Source of the DNA: an uncultured Ruegeria sp.
Lineage (GTDB): Bacteria > Pseudomonadota > Alphaproteobacteria > Rhodobacterales > Rhodobacteraceae
NCBI RefSeq assembly: GCF_947497005.1
Contig: NZ_CANMFF010000007.1
Span: 62,001 to 126,000, forward strand
Length of the DNA: 64,000 nucleotides
Reading direction: 5' to 3'
Shown: piece by piece, positions 8,414-17,630 of the stretch
Position numbering within the stretch: the stretch's first letter is position 1
Layout of the letters: each line of letters starts with the position of its first letter
Translations under genes and position numbers: made by a program
The notes under the pieces: generated by a model
Databases searched by the model: none
Seen by the model: the letters and a program-made list of their open reading frames with translations, nothing else
What the model was told of the DNA's origin: nothing

Positions 8414-9988
8414 ATGACCAACGTGACCGACCAAGACCGCGTCTTGATCTTCGATACCACTTTGCGCGACGGCGAGCAAAGCCCCGGCGCGACCATGACC
8501 CATGCTGAAAAGCTTGAAATTGCCGAGCTGTTGGACGACATGGGCGTCGATATCATCGAAGCCGGTTTCCCTATCGCTTCGGAAGGTGACTTCAAAGCGG
8601 TCTCCGAGATCGCCCAGCGGTCGAAGAACAGCCGCATCTGCGGTCTGGCTCGTGCCAATATCAACGACATCGACCGCTGCTGGGAGGCGATCAAACACGC
8701 CGAAAAAAGTCGAATTCATACCTTTATCGGCACCTCTCCGCTGCACCGCGCCATTCCGAACCTGACTCAGGATGAAATGGCTGACAAGATCCACGATACG
8801 GTCAGCCATGCGCGCAACCTGTGTGAAAACGTGCAGTGGTCGCCGATGGATGCAACCCGAACCGAATGGGATTACCTGTGCCGCGTGATCGAAATCGCAA
8901 TCAAGGCGGGCGCAACAACCATCAACATCCCCGATACTGTGGGTTATACCGCCCCGCTGGAATCCGCTGACCTGATCAAGCGCCTGATCGAAACCGTTCC
9001 CGGCGCCGATGAGGTGATTTTTGCGACCCACTGCCACAATGATCTGGGCATGGCGACGGCAAACTCGCTGGCGGCTGTTATCGGCGGAGCGCGCCAGATC
9101 GAATGCACCATCAATGGTCTGGGCGAGCGTGCTGGCAACACTGCGCTGGAAGAGGTCGTGATGGCAATGCGTACACGCAATGACATCATGCCCTTCCACA
9201 CTGGCATCGACACCACCAAGATCATGCATATCTCGCGTCGGGTCGCCACCGTGTCAGGCTTCAACGTGCAGTTCAACAAGGCCATCGTCGGCAAGAACGC
9301 ATTTGCTCACGAAAGCGGCATCCATCAGGACGGGATGCTGAAGAACCGCGACAATTTCGAGATCATGCGCCCCGAGGATATCGGATTGTCGGGAACGTCC
9401 CTGCCGTTGGGCAAACACTCAGGCCGCGCGGCGCTGCGCGACAAGCTGGAAACCTTGGGATTTGAAGTTGGCGACAACCAGCTCAAGGACATCTTCGTGC
9501 GGTTCAAGGATTTGGCGGACCGTAAGAAAGAAGTGTTCGACGACGACATCATCGCGCTGATGAGCTTGGATGATGATGAAGGCAATGATCACTTGCAGTT
9601 GGTGTCGATGAAAGTCACCTGCGGTACCGGCGGTCAGGCTGAATCAACGGTTGAGCTGGAAGTCGACGGCACGGACGTTATTGCTACTGAACATGGTGAC
9701 GGGCCGGTCGATGCGACCTTCAAGGCGATCCGTGCGATTTTTCCCAACACGGCCCGCCTGCAGCTGTATCAGGTTCATGCTGTGACCGAGGGCACGGATG
9801 CACAAGCCACGGTTTCCGTCCGTCTGGAAGAAGATGGCATGATCGCCACCGGTCAATCAGCAAATACCGACACGGTCGTGGCCTCGGCCAAGGCGTACAT
9901 CCACGCGCTGAACCGCCTGATTGTGCGCAGGGAAAAGGCAGGTCCGGGCGCGGACGCTCGCGAAATCAGCTATAAAGACCTGACCTGA
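8414..9988 (+). CDS. leuA: 2-isopropylmalate synthase
   Basis: First committed step of leucine biosynthesis: condenses 2-oxoisovalerate with acetyl-CoA. 524 residues. The N-terminal TIM barrel starts IFDTTLRDGEQSPG, with metal-site histidines in THCHNDLG and the NGLGERAGN signature. The C-terminal part (about residues 390-520) is the LeuA allosteric dimer domain for leucine feedback. I choose the ATG at 8414, after AAGAAAGAG; the frame stays open to a GTG at 8336, but that overlaps the leader hairpin. It stands alone, preceded by a leucine-rich leader. Confidence 0.96.
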   Translation: MTNVTDQDRVLIFDTTLRDGEQSPGATMTHAEKLEIAELLDDMGVDIIEAGFPIASEGDFKAVSEIAQRSKNSRICGLARANINDIDRCWEAIKHAEKSRIHTFIGTSPLHRAIPNLTQDEMADKIHDTVSHARNLCENVQWSPMDATRTEWDYLCRVIEIAIKAGATTINIPDTVGYTAPLESADLIKRLIETVPGADEVIFATHCHNDLGMATANSLAAVIGGARQIECTINGLGERAGNTALEEVVMAMRTRNDIMPFHTGIDTTKIMHISRRVATVSGFNVQFNKAIVGKNAFAHESGIHQDGMLKNRDNFEIMRPEDIGLSGTSLPLGKHSGRAALRDKLETLGFEVGDNQLKDIFVRFKDLADRKKEVFDDDIIALMSLDDDEGNDHLQLVSMKVTCGTGGQAESTVELEVDGTDVIATEHGDGPVDATFKAIRAIFPNTARLQLYQVHAVTEGTDAQATVSVRLEEDGMIATGQSANTDTVVASAKAYIHALNRLIVRREKAGPGADAREISYKDLT

Positions 9989-10037
9989 TCGCAAGAAGGC
10001 GCGGCCAAGGGCTCCCGCATCCTCGGCTGCCCGGCTG

Positions 10038-10062
10038 CGCCAAACACCCAATGTGTTTGGCG
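10038..10062. terminator. Hairpin between convergent leuA and rlmJ
   Basis: CGCCAAACAC (10038-10047) and GTGTTTGGCG (10053-10062) form a perfect 10-bp stem with a 5-nt loop, 50 bp past the leuA stop and 58 bp past the rlmJ stop. There is no T-run on either side, so it may be a bidirectional hairpin acting with Rho or as an RNA 3' end. Confidence 0.5.
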
Positions 10063-10119
10063 GCATCTCTGATGCAGACAAACAGTGCGGGAGTATCTGT
10101 TGAATTTTGTCGACTAAAG

Positions 10120-10905
10120 TCAGAGCCTCGCGAATAGCTGTGATAGTCGTCTCGTTTCGTCTTCGATGCCGAACGGCGCATTCAGTACGAACATCCCTGA
10201 ACCCACCATCCGATGCCCCTCGCGCGCTGGGGGGAACATCACCTCATGACAAACGGCCTTGGAGTAGTTTTGCGATTTGAGCGCCTCGATCATAGGAACG
10301 TGGCGTTTATCCGTCAGAACAGGGTACCACAGCGCAATTATTCCGACATTCCATTTGCGATGCAGCTTGGCAATCACAGCAGGCAGGCGATCGTAATCAG
10401 CCTTCACCTCATAGCTTGGATCAATCAGAACCATTCCCCGGCGTGGTGTAGGGGGCAGCAAGGACTGCACCAGTTCAAACCCGTCCTGTTGATACACCTT
10501 GGCCCCAAAGGGCGACATTGCCAAAGACAGCGCCGCATGTTCCTGAGGGTGCAGTTCTGCGAAATGCAGACTGTCTTGTTCCCGCAACAAGCTGGCCGCA
10601 ATCATCGGTGACCCCGGATAGGCTGCAGTGCCACGTCGGGCCTGCACTTTTTCCAAGACACGAGCCATCGGATGGTCCGGTCCGAACCACCCTTCTCGCT
10701 GGGCGCGCTTGATCCCGGCCGCAGCCTCGCCTGTCCGCACGGATTCTGCCGCGTCCAGCTGGTACAGCCCGCGTCCGGAATGCGTTTCGATATAGCTGAG
10801 CGGCTTGTCCTTACGTGTCAGATAATTCAGCACCCACGCCAGCAAAGCGTGCTTTTGTACATCAGCCAGATTACCAGCGTGGTAAATGTGTTGATAAGAG
10901 AGCAT
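10120..10905 (-). CDS. rlmJ: 23S rRNA (adenine(2030)-N6)-methyltransferase
   Basis: Methylates A2030 of 23S rRNA using S-adenosylmethionine. The 261-residue protein starts MLSYQHIYHAGNLADVQKH, diagnostic for RlmJ, and has ETHSGRG in the cofactor region and the catalytic DPSYE motif (DPPY-like) near residue 165. The ATG at 10905 has AGAAGG upstream; the frame could extend to 10929 but without a better site. It is divergent from mreB. Confidence 0.94.
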   Translation of the reverse strand: MLSYQHIYHAGNLADVQKHALLAWVLNYLTRKDKPLSYIETHSGRGLYQLDAAESVRTGEAAAGIKRAQREGWFGPDHPMARVLEKVQARRGTAAYPGSPMIAASLLREQDSLHFAELHPQEHAALSLAMSPFGAKVYQQDGFELVQSLLPPTPRRGMVLIDPSYEVKADYDRLPAVIAKLHRKWNVGIIALWYPVLTDKRHVPMIEALKSQNYSKAVCHEVMFPPAREGHRMVGSGMFVLNAPFGIEDETRRLSQLFARL

Positions 10906-10937
10906 TTTGCCTTCTAAAGTCCCATTCAATAAGGCGG

Positions 10938-10969
10938 AAAGGTGCTGATTGTCGCGGAATCAGCCCTTT
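10938..10969. promoter_or_regulatory. Hairpin in the rlmJ-mreB divergent region
   Basis: AAAGG (10938-10942), a bulged T, and GCTGATT (10944-10950) pair with AATCAGC (10958-10964) and CCTTT (10965-10969), giving a 12-bp stem with a 7-nt loop. It looks like a terminator but sits between two divergent start codons, so it could instead be an operator or an upstream 3' end. Confidence 0.4.
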
Positions 10970-11031
10970 TACCGGGCGTGATGGCACCCTATAAGACATC
11001 CGTCCCGGAACCGTCGAGTCGCGGGCAGTAG

Positions 11032-12108
<1,077 letters not shown>

Positions 12109-12166
12109 GGCGCGCACCCTTTGAACACAGGGTAAATTCGGCACGAGCAGCACGGGAAGGTAACCT

Positions 12167-13069
12167 GTGGCAAAAGACCGATCACAGCGTGATGATTACA
12201 CGACTCCTCTGCGTCGGTTGTTGCTGGGGATCGTTATCCTGTGTCTGATGGGTATCTTTCTGGTCTGGCGGATCGATAGCCCGCGCGTAGAACGGTTCCG
12301 CGCGCAGGTGGTGGATGCTGTGGTTCCTTCGATGGAATGGGCCATGGTTCCCGTAACCGCCGCCGTGAACCTTGTACGCGATTTCCAAAGCTACCAGCGC
12401 CTGAGCGAACAAAACCGCGAGTTGCGCAGTGAATTGCGCCTGATGCGCGCCTGGAAAGAGGCAGCGCTGCAGTTGGAACAGGAAAACGCGCGGCTTTTGG
12501 ACCTGAACAATGTGCGCCTTGACCCGCGCCTGACTTACATCACAGGTGTTGTGATGGCCGACAGCGGCTCGCCGTTCCGGCAATCTGTCCTGTTGAATGT
12601 AGGTGCGCGCGACGGGATCGTCGACGGTTGGGCCACCATGGATGGCATTGGTCTGGTCGGCCGGATTTCCGGCGTCGGGCCTGACACCGCCCGGGTGATG
12701 CTGGTGACGGATGCCACAAGCGCCATTCCCGCAACCATCCAACCTTCTGGTCAGACCGCACTGATCAAAGGGGATAACAACCCGACCCCCGTGGTCGAGT
12801 TCCTCGAGAACCGAGAGCTGGTCCGCCCCGGCGACCGGGTGATTACATCCGGCGACGGTGGCGTGTTCCCTGCAGGTTTGCTGATCGGTCAGATTGCTGC
12901 AGACCCTGGCGGTCGGTTGCGCGTACGCCTGTCGGCGGATTTTGAAAGGCTCGAGTTTCTTCGGGTTCTACGCTTTCATTCAGCCCTTCCCATTCAGGAT
13001 CCGGGTGGGATTGTCGGCCCAACCCGCCCAGAGGCGGCGTTTGTCCCGGATGATGTGAACGATGGATAG
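12167..13069 (+). CDS. mreC: Rod-shape-determining protein MreC
   Basis: Periplasmic scaffold of the elongation machinery that contacts PBP2. 300 residues: a short basic cytoplasmic tail, one transmembrane helix at about residues 18-37, a coiled coil rich in Glu/Leu/Arg (about 70-112, with RELRSELRLMR), then the two beta-barrel domains typical of MreC. Starts at GTG 12167 with GGGAAGG upstream. It overlaps mreD by 8 bp, implying translational coupling. Confidence 0.95.
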   Translation: MAKDRSQRDDYTTPLRRLLLGIVILCLMGIFLVWRIDSPRVERFRAQVVDAVVPSMEWAMVPVTAAVNLVRDFQSYQRLSEQNRELRSELRLMRAWKEAALQLEQENARLLDLNNVRLDPRLTYITGVVMADSGSPFRQSVLLNVGARDGIVDGWATMDGIGLVGRISGVGPDTARVMLVTDATSAIPATIQPSGQTALIKGDNNPTPVVEFLENRELVRPGDRVITSGDGGVFPAGLLIGQIAADPGGRLRVRLSADFERLEFLRVLRFHSALPIQDPGGIVGPTRPEAAFVPDDVNDG

Positions 13070-13598
13070 GCCCATCTCACATAACTGGGCCATGCGCAGC
13101 CTGTTTGTCGTGCTGGCGATTGTCGTCCTGTTTTTGCATATGCTACCGCTTGACGCGCAACCGGATCGCTGGCCCTTCCCCGATGTGCTGATTGCACTGA
13201 CCTTTGCCTGGGTATTGCGGCGACCAGACTATGTCCCAACCCTGCTGGTTGCTTTTGTCATGCTGATGGCGGACCTTCTGCTGCAACGCCCGCCCGGTCT
13301 TTTGGCAGCATTGGTTGTATTTGGCTCCGCCTATTTGCGCTCCGCAGCGCCGGGGATGAGAGATGCGGGATTCGCCGGTGAATGGATGTCTGTCAGCGTC
13401 GTGATCTCTGCGATCTTTCTGATGAACCGGGTTATTCTGTCACTCTTATCCGTGCAACAGGCCGCGCTCCTGCCAGTTGTGATCCAACTTGTACTGACAC
13501 TCGCGTTCTACCCTGTCATCGTAGTGCTGAGCCAAAGCGTTTTTGGTGTCCGCCGCATGTCCGCTGCGGATGCCGGAGCTGTAGGAGGCCGGGCATGA
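13062..13598 (+). CDS. mreD: Rod-shape-determining membrane protein MreD
   Basis: Integral membrane partner of MreC. 178 residues with about five hydrophobic helices, beginning with LFVVLAIVVLFLHMLPL. Sequence conservation in MreD is low; assignment rests on hydrophobic profile, length and position between mreC and mrdA. It overlaps mreC by 8 bp and mrdA by 4 bp. Confidence 0.92.
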   Translation: MDRPISHNWAMRSLFVVLAIVVLFLHMLPLDAQPDRWPFPDVLIALTFAWVLRRPDYVPTLLVAFVMLMADLLLQRPPGLLAALVVFGSAYLRSAAPGMRDAGFAGEWMSVSVVISAIFLMNRVILSLLSVQQAALLPVVIQLVLTLAFYPVIVVLSQSVFGVRRMSAADAGAVGGRA

Positions 13599-15544
13599 AG
13601 CAACGCAAACCCAAATCGCAAGGCCTTGCCTATAAACGCTTGCCACGCAGGGCACTGTTGCTGGGCGGTTTGCAGGCGGTTTTTGTCGGTGGGTTGGCCG
13701 CGCGGATGCGATTCATGCAGGTGGATCAGGCTGATGAGTATCGCCTGCTGGCCGAAGAAAACCGTATCAACATCCGGCTGATACCGCCGACCCGCGGACG
13801 CATCTATGACCGCAACGGTCAGATCATCGGTCAGAATTCACCATCGTACCGAATCGTCGTTGTGCGTGAAGACGCAGGTGACGTGGACAAAGTGATCGCC
13901 AAATTGTCGGAACTGATCCCTCTAAATGATGATGAGATTGAGCGCGCCCAGACCGAGATGCGCCGCTCGGCCCCATTCCTGCCGGTCACGCTGGCGGATC
14001 AGGTCACGTGGGAAGATATTTCGAAAGTCGCCGTCAATGCCCCGGCCCTGCCGGGTGTGACGCCCGAGGTGGGCTTGACGCGGCAGTACCCACGCTATGA
14101 GGATTTCGCCCATATCGTAGGCTATGTTGGTCCGGTCAGCGACTATGATCTCAGCAAGCTCGAAGACCCCGAACCGGTTCTGCGTATTCCCCGTTTCCAG
14201 ATTGGTAAGGTCGGGTTGGAGGCCAAACAGGAAAATTCACTACGCGGTAGAGCCGGTGCAAAGCGTGTCGAAGTCAATGCCACAGGGCGCGTTATGCGCG
14301 AGCTGGACCGGCAGGAAGGTCAGCCTGGCGCAGATTTGCAACTGGCGATCGATGCTGAGCTGCAGCAATATGCCCAAGCGCGACTGGCAGGCGAAAGCGC
14401 TGCTGCGATTGTCATAGATTGCGAAACCGGGGATCTGCGCGCTGTCAGTTCCACACCCAGTTTCGATCCAAATCTGTTTGTTCGCGGAATCTCGGTCGCC
14501 GACTACCGGGCATTGACGCAGGACAAGTATCGCCCTCTGGCCAATAAGTCCGTGCAAGGCACTTATCCTCCGGGATCGACCTTCAAGATGGTCACTGCAC
14601 TGGCCGCGCTGGAGGCTGGCGTGATTGGCCCCGGCAACACAGTGTATTGCCCCGGGCACCTGAAGGTCGGCAGCCGCCGGTTCCATTGCTGGAAGCGTGG
14701 TGGGCACGGCACGGTCGATCTTAACCTCTCGCTGAAACGGAGCTGCGACGTCTACTATTACGACGTGGCTCTGCGGGTGGGTATTGACAAGATTTCCGAG
14801 ATGTCCCGAAAGCTGGGTCTGGGGGTCAAGCACGATATCCCGATGTCAGCGGTTGCATCAGGACTCGCCCCTAATCAGGAATGGAAGCAGCGGACACATG
14901 GGCAGGACTGGCTGGTGGGCGACACGGCCAATGCGTCCATCGGGCAAGGATTCATGCTGGCTTCACCGCTGCAACTGGCCGTAATGACGGCCCGTATCGC
15001 CACCGGCCGATCCGTTACGCCGCGCCTTGTCCGCTCGATTGACGGTGTCGAACAGCCTTCGGGCGCGGGAGAGCCGCTGGATATCAACCCGTACAACCTC
15101 GAACAGGTTCGCAAGGCCATGTTCTCGGTCTCGAATGACCGGCGCGGGACGGCCTATCGCAGCCGTATCATCGAGGATGAGTTCCGAATGGCTGGAAAAA
15201 CCGGCACCAGTCAGGTCCGAAACATCACCAAGGCAGAGCGCGCGGCGGGTGTGATCCGCAACGAGGACCTGCCATGGGAACGACGCGACCATGCGCTGTT
15301 CGTCAGCTTCGCGCCCTATGACAACCCGAAATATGCAGTTGCCGTGGTCGTGGAACATGGCGGCGGAGGATCCAAAGCGGCGGCTCCGGTGGCCCGCGAT
15401 ATCATGCTGCAGGCACTCTATGACGGCACTCCTCCGCTCGAGGCTTACCCTGTCGCCGACCGCGAACGCATCAAGGAACAGCAAAAACGGCTTGAAGGCG
15501 ACCGTCGGCCCAAAGCGCGTCCGGACGGAAAGGATCGCGCATGA
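13595..15544 (+). CDS. mrdA: Peptidoglycan transpeptidase PBP2
   Basis: Cross-links peptidoglycan during cell elongation, with RodA as the glycan polymerase. 649 residues: an N-terminal membrane anchor (LLLGGLQAVFVGGLAARM), a class B pedestal domain with RGRIYDRNG, then the transpeptidase domain with catalytic SxxK in PPGSTFKM, the second motif in RSCDVYYYD (SxD rather than SxN) and KTGTSQV. The true start is the ATG at 13595, overlapping the mreD stop; the frame is open further upstream inside mreD but that part is not PBP2. Confidence 0.96.
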   Translation: MKQRKPKSQGLAYKRLPRRALLLGGLQAVFVGGLAARMRFMQVDQADEYRLLAEENRINIRLIPPTRGRIYDRNGQIIGQNSPSYRIVVVREDAGDVDKVIAKLSELIPLNDDEIERAQTEMRRSAPFLPVTLADQVTWEDISKVAVNAPALPGVTPEVGLTRQYPRYEDFAHIVGYVGPVSDYDLSKLEDPEPVLRIPRFQIGKVGLEAKQENSLRGRAGAKRVEVNATGRVMRELDRQEGQPGADLQLAIDAELQQYAQARLAGESAAAIVIDCETGDLRAVSSTPSFDPNLFVRGISVADYRALTQDKYRPLANKSVQGTYPPGSTFKMVTALAALEAGVIGPGNTVYCPGHLKVGSRRFHCWKRGGHGTVDLNLSLKRSCDVYYYDVALRVGIDKISEMSRKLGLGVKHDIPMSAVASGLAPNQEWKQRTHGQDWLVGDTANASIGQGFMLASPLQLAVMTARIATGRSVTPRLVRSIDGVEQPSGAGEPLDINPYNLEQVRKAMFSVSNDRRGTAYRSRIIEDEFRMAGKTGTSQVRNITKAERAAGVIRNEDLPWERRDHALFVSFAPYDNPKYAVAVVVEHGGGGSKAAAPVARDIMLQALYDGTPPLEAYPVADRERIKEQQKRLEGDRRPKARPDGKDRA

Positions 15545-16680
15545 GCTATCTTGAATATGCGGTCAAATCCACGCCGTCTGGGTTCCGAAAATTCCTGTAC
15601 ATGAACTGGCCCCTGACCCTGCTGCTGATCAGCACGGCCAGTGCAGGGTTCCTGATGCTGTATTCAGTGGCGGGCGGGTCGTGGACACCCTGGGCCGAGC
15701 CGCAAATGGAACGTTTCGGACTTGGCCTGACTGCGATGTTCATCATTGCGCTGGTGCCGATCTGGTTCTGGCGCAACATGTCCGTTCTGGCCTATCTGGG
15801 CTCAGTCGCGTTGCTGGTCTTTGTTGAACTGTTCGGGACCATCGGTATGGGCGCGCAGCGCTGGATCGACCTTGGTTTCATGCGTCTGCAACCTTCAGAA
15901 GTCATGAAGGTCGCGCTGGTCATGGTTCTGGCGGCCTATTACGACTGGTTGCCATCACACAAGACCTCTCGCCCGCTGTGGGTTTTTATCCCGGTGGCCC
16001 TGATCATCCTGCCCACCTTGTTGGTTCTGAAACAGCCGGACCTTGGTACGTCGATCCTGTTGTTGGCCGCAGGTGGCGGCTTGATGTTTCTCGCAGGTGT
16101 TCACTGGGCCTATTTTGCAGCCGTTATCGCAGCGGTAGTGGGGTTGATCGCCGCTGTGTTCAATAGCCGAGGAACCGAGTGGCAATTGCTCAAGGACTAT
16201 CAGTTCCGCCGGATAGACACGTTTCTGGACCCCTCAACCGATCCATTGGGCGCGGGATACCATATCACCCAGTCCAAGATCGCCCTTGGGTCCGGCGGCT
16301 GGAACGGGCGCGGGTTCATGCAAGGGACACAGTCCCGGTTGAACTTTCTGCCTGAAAAGCACACCGACTTCATTTTCACGACGTTGGCGGAAGAATTCGG
16401 ATTTGTCGGCGGCATTACACTGTTGATCCTCTACGCGCTGATCCTTTTGTTCTGTATGGTCACAGCCTTGGCAACCAAGGATCGGTTTTCTTCACTGGTC
16501 ACTCTGGGCATTGCATTGAACTTCTTCCTGTTCTTTGCCGTCAACATGTCGATGGTGATGGGCATGGCCCCAGTCGTCGGCGTGCCGCTGCCAATGGTCA
16601 GCTATGGGGGCTCAGCCATGTTGGTTCTGATGACCGCATTTGGCATCGTCCAAAGCGCACATATCCACCGTCCCCGCTGA
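15541..16680 (+). CDS. rodA: Peptidoglycan glycosyltransferase RodA
   Basis: SEDS-family lipid II polymerase of the elongasome. 379 residues with about ten transmembrane helices. The conserved segment GSGGWNGRGFMQGTQ is followed by NFLPEKHTDFIF, which contains the catalytic Asp, and by PMVSYGGSAML near the C-terminus. It overlaps mrdA by 4 bp, the usual coupling of the SEDS-bPBP pair. Confidence 0.97.
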   Translation: MSYLEYAVKSTPSGFRKFLYMNWPLTLLLISTASAGFLMLYSVAGGSWTPWAEPQMERFGLGLTAMFIIALVPIWFWRNMSVLAYLGSVALLVFVELFGTIGMGAQRWIDLGFMRLQPSEVMKVALVMVLAAYYDWLPSHKTSRPLWVFIPVALIILPTLLVLKQPDLGTSILLLAAGGGLMFLAGVHWAYFAAVIAAVVGLIAAVFNSRGTEWQLLKDYQFRRIDTFLDPSTDPLGAGYHITQSKIALGSGGWNGRGFMQGTQSRLNFLPEKHTDFIFTTLAEEFGFVGGITLLILYALILLFCMVTALATKDRFSSLVTLGIALNFFLFFAVNMSMVMGMAPVVGVPLPMVSYGGSAMLVLMTAFGIVQSAHIHRPR

Positions 16681-16695
16681 TTTGAAAGGCCCCTG

Positions 16696-17628
16696 ATGCC
16701 CGTAAACGTTCTGTTTTCTGCGCGCCCTGCCCTTTGGTCTGTCTATGAACCGCTGCTGACGAAATATCTTGATGATGCCGGTGTGGACGTCCAGCTTGGA
16801 ACGGATTTTGAACCGGATCAGGTCGATTACGTAATCTACGCTCCAAATGGCGGGTTGCTGGATTTTGCACCCTTCACGCGTCTGAAAGCGGTACTGAGTC
16901 TCTGGGCCGGGGTCGAAAAGATCGCGGATAATGAAACGCTGGCCGTTCCGCTGGCGCGGATGGTAGATCACGGGCTGACGCAGGGTATGACCGAGTGGGT
17001 GGTGGGCCACGTTCTGCGATACCATCTGGGGATGGACCGGCACATCACTGAACAGGATGGCGTCTGGGATCCTGACAGCCCGCCACTTGCACAAGAACGC
17101 AAGGTCTGCATTTTGGGCCTTGGCGCACTGGGTGAGGCGGCGGCGCGCGCACTGACCGCGCTGAATTTTCAGGTCATCGGTTGGAGCCGCACCGCCAAGG
17201 AAATCCCCGGCGTCACATGCCTGCACGATTCAGACGGGTTGCGCGATGCGCTCTCTCAGGCTGAGATCACTGTGCTGTTGCTGCCCGACACCCCCGCGAC
17301 GGAAAACGCGCTGAATGCCGAAACATTGGCTTTACTGCCCAAAGGTGCACGGATCATCAACCCGGGTCGCGGCCCACTGATCGATGACGACGCGCTGATG
17401 GATGCCCTAAACTCTGGTCAAGTCGGGCACGCAACGCTGGATGTGTTTCGCGTCGAGCCCCTGCCCGAAGACCATCCCTATTGGGCGCATCCAAACGTGA
17501 CTGTGACGCCTCATATCGCGTCCGAGACCCGCCCGGTCACAGCCGCGCAGGTCATTTGCGAAAACATCCGACGTGGCGAGGCCGGTGAACTCTTTGTGCA
17601 TCTGGTGGATCGCACTCTGGGCTACTGA
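16696..17628 (+). CDS. Glyoxylate/hydroxypyruvate reductase, GhrA-like
   Basis: A D-2-hydroxyacid dehydrogenase (310 residues) reducing glyoxylate or hydroxypyruvate with NAD(P)H. The Rossmann motif LGLGALGEAAARAL is at about residues 138-150. Catalytic Arg is in the segment before the glycine motif (LPLARM/VGHVLRYH region), Glu in RVEPLPEDHPYW and His in TPHIAS. It follows rodA by 15 bp and may be the last gene of the mre operon transcript, although no functional link to cell shape is known to me. Confidence 0.88.
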   Translation: MPVNVLFSARPALWSVYEPLLTKYLDDAGVDVQLGTDFEPDQVDYVIYAPNGGLLDFAPFTRLKAVLSLWAGVEKIADNETLAVPLARMVDHGLTQGMTEWVVGHVLRYHLGMDRHITEQDGVWDPDSPPLAQERKVCILGLGALGEAAARALTALNFQVIGWSRTAKEIPGVTCLHDSDGLRDALSQAEITVLLLPDTPATENALNAETLALLPKGARIINPGRGPLIDDDALMDALNSGQVGHATLDVFRVEPLPEDHPYWAHPNVTVTPHIASETRPVTAAQVICENIRRGEAGELFVHLVDRTLGY

Positions 17629-17630
17629 AC

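Noticed and set aside
8213..9229. 338-codon minus-strand frame opposite leuA and its leader
   Set aside because: Shadow frame of a GC-rich gene; no homology-like features.
13382..13594. Extended start of PBP2 inside mreD
   Set aside because: The upstream frame has no PBP2 features, and the ATG at 13595 overlaps the mreD stop in the normal ATGA manner.
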